This document shows positions 1-6,103 of a stretch of 64,000 nt of DNA, piece after piece (the first letter of the stretch is position 1; every line of letters starts with the position of its first letter). The position numbers and the translations under genes are program-made. The notes under the pieces are model-generated. The model was given only the letters and a program-made list of their open reading frames with translations, ran no database searches and was not told where the DNA came from. Source of the DNA: Terrimonas sp937888905 (lineage in GTDB: Bacteria; Bacteroidota; Bacteroidia; Chitinophagales; Chitinophagaceae); assembly GCA_937888905.1 (NCBI GenBank), contig CALATA010000001.1, forward strand, positions 248,001 through 312,000, written 5' to 3'.

Positions 1-117
1 AGAAATCAACGCATTGGTATGCTAAAAATTATAGTAATTATAACTAATTGATTTCCATTTTATAAATTAGATGTAAAGATATTTGTTACTTTTTTTTAGT
101 TTTTACAAATAAACGGG

Positions 118-125
118 TAACTTTG
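118..125 (+). promoter_or_regulatory. Bacteroidota -7 promoter box (TAACTTTG)
   Basis: TAACTTTG matches the Bacteroidota sigma-A -7 consensus TAnnTTTG. It lies 15 bases before the ATG at 141, which favours that ATG over an in-frame TTG inside the box itself. No clear -33 TTTG is visible at the usual distance. Confidence 0.55.
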
Positions 126-140
126 GATAGCAACCTTTCC

Positions 141-1166
141 ATGAAAGTTATCAATCCCCATATGATCGTTTTGGCCCGTGAATCCCGCGGTATGACGCAG
201 CAGGAACTGGCGGGCAAAATCGATTCTTACAAGGTAAATATCTCCCGTTTGGAAAGAGGACAGGCCGATGTCAACGACGAATTATTAGAGCGTTTGTCGG
301 AGGCCACCGGCTACCCCGTACAGTTTTTTTATCAGCCCGGCGAACCGTTGCCTTTATATATGGCCTACCGGAAACGCCAGCATGTGCCAGCCGCCGTATT
401 GAACCCGATCGAAGCACAAGTGAATATCGTCAGATTGAATGTTGAATTGCTGACAACATTACGCAACATGGCTCCGCCACAATTACCCTTGTATGATCCG
501 GGAAATCCGGCTAAAGCAGCGGCCCTGCTTCGCAAAGAATGGTTGCTGCCCGCAGGTCCTGTAGGAGAACTGATGTCCTTACTCGAGCGGAAAGGCATCA
601 TGATCCAGGAACTCGACTTCAACACCAGGCGTGTCGACAGCCGCAGCCTTACCACGGAGAATGGTTTTCCGCTGATCATACTCAATACAGTATTGACCGG
701 CGACCGTCAACGTTTTTCGCTGGCTTATGAATTAGGACACCTGGTATTGCACCGGGGATTGACGCCGGATCCTGAGAGCAACATATCTCACAATGCCAAC
801 GTATTTGCTGCGGCCTTTCTTATGCCTGAAGAAGATATCCGTCCTGATTTTGTGCAGGGAATAACGTTGCCCCTGCTGGCGACGTTGAAAAAGAAATGGC
901 AGGTGTCGATGATATCCCTGTTGTATCGTGCGGATGATCTCGGTTTCATTACCGCCAATCAGAAACGTTATCTGTTGCAGCAATTCAATCAGCAGGACAT
1001 CAGAAGGCATGAACCCGAAGAGCTGGAGGTGCAACCGGAAACACCCGGCTCACTTCATCTGCTGATGGAAGAATACAGGAGCCGGCAGGGATTGGGCGTA
1101 ACGGAAATGGCCGCTTTGTTATCACTCGATGTAAGTGAATACATCGGATGGTATACACGCGCATGA
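141..1166 (+). CDS. XRE-family HTH regulator fused to an ImmA/IrrE-type peptidase domain
   Basis: This 341-residue protein begins with an XRE helix-turn-helix (about residues 5-60, core RGMTQQELAGKI and NISRLERGQ). A central and C-terminal ImmA/IrrE (DUF955) domain follows, with the motif AYELGHLVLH near residue 196. Known XRE-ImmA proteins are repressors or repressor-cleaving regulators of mobile elements and stress responses. The usual zinc motif is HExxH. Here the first His is Tyr196 (codon TAT), while Glu197 and the second His are kept, so peptidase activity is doubtful. The ATG at 141 is chosen because the upstream TTG at 123 lies inside the promoter box. As the first gene of the accessory island it may control the lysis and toxin genes downstream; that link is inferred from position. 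Confidence 0.85.
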   Translation: MKVINPHMIVLARESRGMTQQELAGKIDSYKVNISRLERGQADVNDELLERLSEATGYPVQFFYQPGEPLPLYMAYRKRQHVPAAVLNPIEAQVNIVRLNVELLTTLRNMAPPQLPLYDPGNPAKAAALLRKEWLLPAGPVGELMSLLERKGIMIQELDFNTRRVDSRSLTTENGFPLIILNTVLTGDRQRFSLAYELGHLVLHRGLTPDPESNISHNANVFAAAFLMPEEDIRPDFVQGITLPLLATLKKKWQVSMISLLYRADDLGFITANQKRYLLQQFNQQDIRRHEPEELEVQPETPGSLHLLMEEYRSRQGLGVTEMAALLSLDVSEYIGWYTRA

Positions 1167-1186
1167 TTATGTAAAAAACTAAAACG

Positions 1187-1408
1187 ATGATAGTGATGAG
1201 CAAAGAGAGAAAGGTGGTGGAAACAAAGGTGTACAGCATTGGTGAACTGGCGCAACTGTATGAAATCAGTGTGCGAACCATGAACCGCTGGCTGAAGCCG
1301 CATGACGAAGTGATCGGCAAAAGAGTAGGAAGGTTTTACACTGTAAGACAGGTGTCCATTATTTTCGACAAACTCGGATTGCCCAAAGACTATGAGGCGG
1401 GCTATTGA
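1187..1408 (+). CDS. Small helix-turn-helix DNA-binding protein (MerR/excisionase-like)
   Basis: A 73-residue protein. The segment VYSIGELAQLYEISVRTMNRWL (about residues 15-36) reads as a MerR or excisionase-type helix-turn-helix, followed by a possible wing (GKRVGRFYTVRQ) and a short C-terminal helix. Proteins of this size are often excisionases or small regulators of mobile elements. It starts 20 bases after the XRE-ImmA gene and ends just before a hairpin terminator, so the two probably share a transcript. An ATG at 1196 is an alternative start. The exact target is unknown. Confidence 0.7.
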   Translation: MIVMSKERKVVETKVYSIGELAQLYEISVRTMNRWLKPHDEVIGKRVGRFYTVRQVSIIFDKLGLPKDYEAGY

Positions 1409-1433
1409 AGGAGAATGATTGTTAATTGGATGA

Positions 1434-1457
1434 AGCCACTGCGAAGTGGTTTTTTTT
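1434..1457 (+). terminator. Rho-independent terminator with GNRA-like loop
   Basis: CCACT at 1436-1440 pairs with AGTGG at 1445-1449 around a GCGA loop, extended by weaker A-T and G-T pairs, and is followed by eight T residues at 1450-1457. It probably ends the regulator transcript. It also argues against starting the next gene at the upstream ATG at 1415, because translation would then run through the hairpin. Confidence 0.75.
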
Positions 1458-1483
1458 ATGTGCGGAATCGGTATCTTGATGGC

Positions 1484-1747
1484 ATGTCGGATACGCTGAT
1501 CGCATTGGCAGATAAACTAAATGAAATGGGCTACTGGGCTATTTACCGTCCGGGAGTCGACATCTTGTTTTGTACTGTTCACACGCAGGATGAACAGGAA
1601 GCGACAGCCATGATGACGCACTTAACACTGAATCAAGGAAAATACCAGTTCACTTATTTTAGTGATCAGTTACCTGTTATCAAAGAGTTTGATACAGAAG
1701 ATGAAATCTTATCTTTTATAGAAGAACATTATTGGAAGGAAAATTAA
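1484..1747 (+). CDS. Small immunity-like protein (orphan paralogue of the 3789 gene)
   Basis: An 87-residue cytoplasmic-looking protein starting MSDTLIALADKLNEMGY. The frame is open back to 1415, but that stretch contains the terminator hairpin, so the ATG at 1484 is preferred. It shares a pattern with the 92-residue protein at 3789-4067: an N-terminal helix ending in GY, an L-C-V strand, a GKY..YF motif and an acidic C-terminal helix (E.EILSFIEEHYW against KEDVIAYIVKNY). The 3789 gene directly follows a toxin-like gene, so this one is probably an orphan immunity gene left from an older cassette. No named family is recognised; the function is inferred from similarity and context. Confidence 0.6.
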   Translation: MSDTLIALADKLNEMGYWAIYRPGVDILFCTVHTQDEQEATAMMTHLTLNQGKYQFTYFSDQLPVIKEFDTEDEILSFIEEHYWKEN

Positions 1748-1768
1748 CCGCCACCCGGCGGTTTTTTT
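1747..1768 (+). terminator. Rho-independent terminator
   Basis: CCGCC (1748-1752) and GGCGG (1757-1761) pair around an ACCC loop, with a flanking A-T pair and seven T residues. It overlaps the end of the small immunity-like gene. Confidence 0.85.
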
Positions 1769-1864
1769 GTGCCCGAAACTTCCTGTTGCTACGCATTTAT
1801 TCTTTTAACTACACATAGTTACCCAAACCTGCCCAAACCGGACAATGACCCCTCTCTGCGATAG

Positions 1865-1872
1865 TATGTTTG
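1865..1872 (+). promoter_or_regulatory. -7 box TATGTTTG inside the repeated element
   Basis: A perfect TAnnTTTG box 16 bases before the ATG at 1889. The 30 bases upstream are conserved with the copy at 4684, yet no -33 TTTG is visible. An activator or alternative sigma factor may read the CAAACCGGACAA / CCCCTCTCTGCGATAG block. Confidence 0.6.
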
Positions 1873-1888
1873 TTTGAAATTACGAGCC

Positions 1889-3772
1889 ATGGGTCAATCT
1901 TTCACTTCCGCCTTCAGTGATAGCCCCTTCGGGGAATACTGGGATCTCGCAGAGCGCTATGAACGAGATAGGCATGCGCACATAGATGGTGTTGCCGGCA
2001 ATCAGCGTCGGAATAATTCTCCGATTGATGAAGCAAGAACGGCATTGGTCATGCGTTCGTCAGAAGCCAACCTTAATGAAACACATAAAAATCTGATAGC
2101 GGAGCCTGCGGAGATCATAGCCTTCATCAGTCTTAATGAAACAGAAGCTAAAAAGCTGGTCAGCCGGTATGCTGGTAGCATGCGGAGCACAGATACGCTT
2201 GAGGCTTTCTGTGGATTCAATCACCTGCTAGTGGAAAAATTTGTAAGCGTTGGTCTTGGTTACACGTTAACGTCGCTGGAATACAACCAGGAAGATTTTT
2301 CGAAACTGACAAAAGTCTTACTGCAATGGCTGTTTCCCTATTCTGAACTGGTACAGCAACATTACTTCAATGATGTTTATACACTCGTAAAAAAAGAATA
2401 CGACTCGCAACATGGTGAAGAGTTAAATACGGTACAACAGATCATTCTATTTGTTGCCAGGTTGTTACAATTGCCCAAAGACCTGCTGGTTTTTTTACTG
2501 AAGAAACTTGCGGTCCTTCTAAGTGAACTTAAGCTGGAAAACAAGCGGTATTGGTTGCCCGGAAACAGGAATGAAAAAGGACGGCTTGATTATACACCTT
2601 TGCTACCGGTTAACATTCAGGGACCTTATGAGTTGGTAGAAAAGGCATTCTCGAAGATTGATTCGGCGATTACTCTATTCCTTGGTGAACCGCATGATGA
2701 GGTCAATGATTCGCATAAGAAAGGAGTACTTGCTTTTCTGCGTCACTACTATGGAGAGATAAGAAAAACACTCCGGGAGTTCAACGGGGTAGTAAAAGAG
2801 CTGGTCACTACTTTACAGGAAGCCGTCTATATCCTCAATGCATTTATCGTTGGCATTTACAATGGCGTAATCAATGTGGTGACAGGTTTTATACGGCTGG
2901 TTGCCGTTGTATTGGATTTGATGGATGCGGAGCGGCTCCGGCTGTTCCTGGAGGGATTGAAAAAGCTAAGGGCGCAGATCCGGGAGAAAGGTTTTCTCAC
3001 GTTCATGAAAACAATGCTGAGTCAGCTCATCAGTGAGTTGAAGAAACGGTATTCGTCTGACAAGGGCATTTACGAACTGGCCAAAAACCTGGGCGAGGAT
3101 CTGGCGGAGTTGATTGTGGATACAATTATCGCACTGGCTACGGGAGGCGCGACGATTATCGATAAGATTAAAGTATTTTTGAAAGAGTTGCTGGAGCTCA
3201 TCCGGAATCCGAAGAAGAAGTTGTCGGACGTTGCGGATTATTTGAAGAGGAAGGGTGCGAGGATACTTACAGGTAGTGGAGGTGTCCTGCGTTTTACGAG
3301 GGAGATTTCGAGAAACGTATTTGCGCAGGAGGAACCGATGTCCTGTATGGCAGCTTGTGTTAGACAATTAATTAAAGATTTAGGTATTCATATGTCTGAG
3401 GCTGAAGTTCGAATACTTCTTAAGACGGCAGATGATGGAACATTTGACGATAATGTTATACCGGCACTTAAGAAAATTTTTAAAGAAATGGATATTGTTC
3501 CTGTAAAGGCCGGGTCGAGAGGTGATTTGGCTGAGGATGCAATGAAAATATCGCGACACGGATCATGGATAGCTTCGATTCATCCAATAGGCGGAATGAG
3601 GCATTCCGTAATAGTAGACCGAATTGTTGGAAAAGAAGTTTTTATTAGAGATCCATGGCCAAAAGAAGGTATTGGCCTAAGCCCGTTTGGTGTGGAAGGT
3701 ACAGTCGATTTAGATGAATTCCTTAAGGCTTGGAACTTTGGATTCACAGCCGCCTTTTATTTAAAGAAATAA
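1889..3772 (+). CDS. Polymorphic toxin-like protein with C-terminal C39-like cysteine peptidase domain
   Basis: A 627-residue protein without a signal peptide. The N-terminal two thirds are helical and unrecognised, with a hydrophobic stretch (AFIVGIYNGVINVV and following, about residues 320-345) and Lys/Glu-rich helices. The last 150 residues carry a peptidase C39-like layout: Q480, C486 (in EEPMSCMAACV), H572 (MRHSVIV) and D588 (IRDPW). The Q-to-C spacing of 6 and H-to-D spacing of 16 equal those of the ComA peptidase domain. Base composition turns clearly more AT-rich from about 3,350 and stays so through the next two small genes, as expected for a swapped toxin tip with its immunity genes. 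ATG 1889 is preferred over TTG 1874, which abuts the promoter box. Target and delivery are unknown; a processing or self-cleaving role is the main alternative. Confidence 0.7.
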   Translation: MGQSFTSAFSDSPFGEYWDLAERYERDRHAHIDGVAGNQRRNNSPIDEARTALVMRSSEANLNETHKNLIAEPAEIIAFISLNETEAKKLVSRYAGSMRSTDTLEAFCGFNHLLVEKFVSVGLGYTLTSLEYNQEDFSKLTKVLLQWLFPYSELVQQHYFNDVYTLVKKEYDSQHGEELNTVQQIILFVARLLQLPKDLLVFLLKKLAVLLSELKLENKRYWLPGNRNEKGRLDYTPLLPVNIQGPYELVEKAFSKIDSAITLFLGEPHDEVNDSHKKGVLAFLRHYYGEIRKTLREFNGVVKELVTTLQEAVYILNAFIVGIYNGVINVVTGFIRLVAVVLDLMDAERLRLFLEGLKKLRAQIREKGFLTFMKTMLSQLISELKKRYSSDKGIYELAKNLGEDLAELIVDTIIALATGGATIIDKIKVFLKELLELIRNPKKKLSDVADYLKRKGARILTGSGGVLRFTREISRNVFAQEEPMSCMAACVRQLIKDLGIHMSEAEVRILLKTADDGTFDDNVIPALKKIFKEMDIVPVKAGSRGDLAEDAMKISRHGSWIASIHPIGGMRHSVIVDRIVGKEVFIRDPWPKEGIGLSPFGVEGTVDLDEFLKAWNFGFTAAFYLKK

Positions 3773-3788
3773 GTATAATAAAATCAAC

Positions 3789-4067
3789 ATGAGTTTAAAA
3801 TCGATATCTGATATTTTATCAGAAAAGGGATACTCAACATTTATCAGAGAAGAGTATGGAACACTATATTGTATGGTCTTAGATGAGGACGGAGAGCCTA
3901 TATTCAGAAGATCGTCCCAGGTTCGTCTTATCGATGGTAAGTATCACCACGTTTATTTTCAAAGAAACCTGGATATATGGAACGTGTTTGAAAATAAAGA
4001 AGACGTGATAGCATATATAGTTAAGAATTATCCATTGACAGAAACCGGGGAGCAAAGTAATTTTTGA
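3789..4067 (+). CDS. Putative immunity protein for the C39-like toxin
   Basis: A 92-residue protein, AT-rich like the end of the preceding gene and starting 16 bases after it, which is typical of toxin-immunity pairs. It resembles the orphan protein at 1484-1747 (GY turn, L-C-V strand, GKY..YF and an acidic C-terminal helix). No signal peptide or membrane segment is seen, so it would act in the cytoplasm, probably by binding the toxin tip. The family is not recognised and the role rests on position, size and the paralogue. Confidence 0.6.
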   Translation: MSLKSISDILSEKGYSTFIREEYGTLYCMVLDEDGEPIFRRSSQVRLIDGKYHHVYFQRNLDIWNVFENKEDVIAYIVKNYPLTETGEQSNF

Positions 4068-4126
4068 TCAAGAGAAGCAATCGAATGAATCAGACGTAAT
4101 CGGTGCAGTATGGGGATAAATCTGTA

Positions 4127-4534
4127 ATGCTGGCAGCTATTCAAAACATAATTATGAAATTTATTGGATTTATATCGGAACATGGAAACTATTCATTTGC
4201 GAAAGAACGATCTTTTTACTTTGATCGAAAAGAGGTTGATGCCAATGTTGAATTGGTATTAGCCTATCTAAAAAGAGGAGAATTGTGCGTACCCCTAATG
4301 GGAGGAGCGGAAGATGTAGATGAAGAAATGATTGGATTAATCGCGGTTTATACAGACGGGGAATGGCTTTGGCCAGAGTATTTCGCCGACTATATCAATA
4401 AATATCCCAACTTCAAAATTGAAGACGAGTTCGTACAACATGTTTTGACTAAAAAGAACAAAGAGATAAAAGTGACGGAAGAAGAAAATTTGAGATTGGA
4501 AAAGGAATTTTACCGGATTGCCGGCTTTAAATAA
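4127..4534 (+). CDS. Second putative immunity protein
   Basis: A 135-residue protein from ATG 4127 (a GTG at 4103 would add eight residues). It is soluble, rich in acidic and aromatic residues, with a motif DGEWLWPEYFADYINKYPN in the second half and a charged C-terminal helix. It follows the 3789 gene and ends just before the second terminator-promoter element, so genes 1889, 3789 and 4127 form one unit. It shares the AT-rich composition of the cassette. I do not recognise the family; an immunity role is inferred from context. Confidence 0.55.
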   Translation: MLAAIQNIIMKFIGFISEHGNYSFAKERSFYFDRKEVDANVELVLAYLKRGELCVPLMGGAEDVDEEMIGLIAVYTDGEWLWPEYFADYINKYPNFKIEDEFVQHVLTKKNKEIKVTEEENLRLEKEFYRIAGFK

Positions 4535-4555
4535 TCTCCCATAACGTCAGTCATA

Positions 4556-4577
4556 ACCGCCACCCGGCGGTTTTTTT
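4556..4577 (+). terminator. Rho-independent terminator
   Basis: The same hairpin as at 1747: CCGCC (4557-4561), loop ACCC, GGCGG (4566-4570), then seven T residues. It closes the toxin/immunity unit. Confidence 0.85.
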
Positions 4578-4683
4578 GTGCCCGAAACCTCCTGTTTCTA
4601 CGCATTCATTCCTTTGCCTTCCTTTTGCTGCGCATACCTGCGCAAACGTGCTCAAACCGGACAACGACCCCTCTCTGCGATAG

Positions 4684-4691
4684 TATGTTTG
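4684..4691 (+). promoter_or_regulatory. -7 box TATGTTTG for the lysis cassette
   Basis: Identical to the box at 1865 and in the same conserved context. It sits 11 bases before ATG 4703. Confidence 0.6.
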
Positions 4692-4702
4692 TGTTGTAAT
4701 CA

Positions 4703-5164
4703 ATGACGAATACAACTAAACAAAACAGCATGAAAAGAGATATCAGATACATCGTGGTGCATTGCACGGCCACACCTCCGCACACGCATATTTCCAGCAT
4801 TCAAAATTACTGGCAGACCAAACTCGGATGGAAAAATCCAGGCTACCACTATATCATCAAACGCAACGGAGAAGTGGTAATGCTGCAACCCGAAAGCCGC
4901 GTGGCCAACGGCGCCAAAGGCTACAACGAGCATGCTGTTCACGTTTCCTATATCGGTGGTGTGGATGCCGCTAACAAACCGGCCGACAACCGTACCGATG
5001 AACAAAAACAGACCTTATTCAATATGCTGATCAGCCTCTCGGAACGCTATCCTTCGGCCGTTATTCTCGGGCACCGCGATCTGCCCGGCGTGATCAAAGC
5101 ATGCCCTTCGTTCGATGTAAAGAAATGGCTGGCAACTTATGAACCCGTACTTAATCCCGATTAA
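4703..5164 (+). CDS. N-acetylmuramoyl-L-alanine amidase, phage endolysin type (T7 lysozyme-like)
   Basis: A 153-residue amidase_2 protein expected to cut the bond between N-acetylmuramic acid and L-alanine in peptidoglycan. Zinc ligands are visible as H20 (YIVVHCTAT), H124 (LGHRD) and C134 (KACPSF), matching T7 lysozyme in kind and spacing. There is no signal peptide, so it needs a holin or cell lysis to reach the wall, as phage endolysins do. The ATG at 4703 fits the short leaders seen in this genome; ATG 4730 (MKRDIRYIV) is the alternative. It is first in an amidase, holin-like, spanin-like series. Confidence 0.92.
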   Translation: MTNTTKQNSMKRDIRYIVVHCTATPPHTHISSIQNYWQTKLGWKNPGYHYIIKRNGEVVMLQPESRVANGAKGYNEHAVHVSYIGGVDAANKPADNRTDEQKQTLFNMLISLSERYPSAVILGHRDLPGVIKACPSFDVKKWLATYEPVLNPD

Positions 5165-5186
5165 TCAACCTTTAAATACTTACTCT

Positions 5187-5423
5187 ATGAAAGCTTTTTT
5201 ATCACAATTATTCAAAGACAAGAACGGCAACTTCAGCCTACGCGAATTTGCCACTGCTTTGTTCCTGCTCGTCATCACCGTGAGCTGGGCGGCAGAACAG
5301 TTTTTCCACCTCCACATGCCGGAGTACATGTTCTACACATTCGCCACCATGATCGGAACAGGCTGCTTCGGTTATTCGATAGAACGCAAAACCATTAAAA
5401 ACGAAAAAGATGAAAATCAATAA
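5187..5423 (+). CDS. Holin-like two-TM membrane protein
   Basis: A 78-residue protein with a short charged N-terminus (KDKNGNFSLREFA), two predicted membrane helices (about residues 20-37 and 46-65) and a Lys/Glu-rich C-terminal tail. Size, topology and place right after an endolysin-type amidase fit a class II holin or holin-like protein. An ATG at 5139 would overlap the amidase gene and add no membrane segment, so ATG 5187 is chosen. It overlaps the next gene by 14 bases, which suggests coupled translation. No family signature is recognised; the call is by architecture and neighbourhood. Confidence 0.65.
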   Translation: MKAFLSQLFKDKNGNFSLREFATALFLLVITVSWAAEQFFHLHMPEYMFYTFATMIGTGCFGYSIERKTIKNEKDENQ

Positions 5424-5988
5424 ATACATACTCTTGCTGGCGGCTGGAATGATGGCGGGCATGGCAACCGTTTATCTCTTTACCTGCAACCAGTCACCTG
5501 TTTACCCGAAGGTGAACGATATCCGTAAAGCTGTTGAGAAAAACGAAGCTGCATTCAATAAAAGGATAGCCGCTGTGCATACAGAAGAAAACAAGGCGGC
5601 GCTGAACCTGGCTGCCACAAAAAGCAAACTTGAACAGACAGACATGCACAAAAAAGTGCTATATAAAACACTCAAAGAAGTAGTGGTCAGTAATGTGGCT
5701 GACACATTCATCTCCGTTGCCAACAAATCGGATAGTTTATTCCGCCAGGTCATTCATCAGCAGGATACATTGCTGAACATAAAGGATACGCTTATTGCCG
5801 TTCATCAATCTGCTTATGCATCCTTGCGCGCATCTTTTGATCAGAGTTGGCAGCAACAGGAAGCTTTGCTTCACACAAACAAACAACTGACGAAGGACTT
5901 GAAGAAACAGCGACGCAAAACAAAACTGGTGGCCGTGTCTTCCCTGATTGTAACCGGACTGATGGCCGGATACCTGACCAGCCGCTAA
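5410..5988 (+). CDS. Unimolecular-spanin-like protein (anchored at both ends)
   Basis: A 192-residue protein. The N-terminus (MKINKYILLLAAGMMAGMA and on) is a hydrophobic signal ending at YLFTCNQS, which could be a loose Bacteroidota lipobox. About 140 residues of Gln/Lys/Glu/Ala-rich helix with coiled-coil character follow, and a hydrophobic C-terminal segment (LVAVSSLIVTGLMAGYLTSR) ends it. An N-terminal lipid anchor plus a C-terminal membrane helix across a periplasmic coiled coil is the layout of unimolecular spanins, which join outer and inner membranes in the last step of phage lysis. It is third in the cassette. If the Cys is not lipidated, it is a two-TM inner-membrane Rz-like protein instead. 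Confidence 0.55.
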   Translation: MKINKYILLLAAGMMAGMATVYLFTCNQSPVYPKVNDIRKAVEKNEAAFNKRIAAVHTEENKAALNLAATKSKLEQTDMHKKVLYKTLKEVVVSNVADTFISVANKSDSLFRQVIHQQDTLLNIKDTLIAVHQSAYASLRASFDQSWQQQEALLHTNKQLTKDLKKQRRKTKLVAVSSLIVTGLMAGYLTSR

Positions 5989-6026
5989 GCAACCCATTTC
6001 CTTAAAAGAATAAAAAAATAACCTGC

Positions 6027-6057
6027 CGTGCGGGACCAGGAATCCTATGCCCGCACG
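6027..6057 (+). repeat. Leader inverted repeat before the 1126-residue gene
   Basis: CGTGCGGG (6027-6034) and CCCGCACG (6050-6057) form an 8-bp stem with a 15-base loop, 46 bases before ATG 6104. There is no T run directly after it, so it is more likely a leader structure or mRNA stabiliser than a terminator. Confidence 0.5.
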
Positions 6058-6103
6058 AGCCGGTGCCAACCATCTTTTTTCATTTATAAAAACAAAAACA
6101 AAC

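Larger units (their letters stand above)
1746..1873 (+). repeat. Terminator-promoter intergenic element, copy 1
   Basis: This stretch is repeated at 4555-4692. The left block (1746-1802: terminator hairpin, then TGCCCGAAAC and CTACGCATT) differs at only a few positions. The right block (1832-1873: CAAACCGGACAA, CCCCTCTCTGCGATAG, TATGTTTG) is nearly identical. The middle differs in sequence and by 10 bases in length. Each copy ends one transcription unit and starts the next, so the toxin-like gene at 1889 and the lysis cassette at 4703 probably share one control signal. Confidence 0.85.
4555..4692 (+). repeat. Terminator-promoter intergenic element, copy 2
   Basis: The second copy of the element at 1746-1873, 138 against 128 bases. 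It ends the toxin/immunity unit and begins the lysis cassette. Recombination between the two copies would precisely remove the toxin gene and its two immunity genes and leave one working promoter in front of the amidase. Confidence 0.85.
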
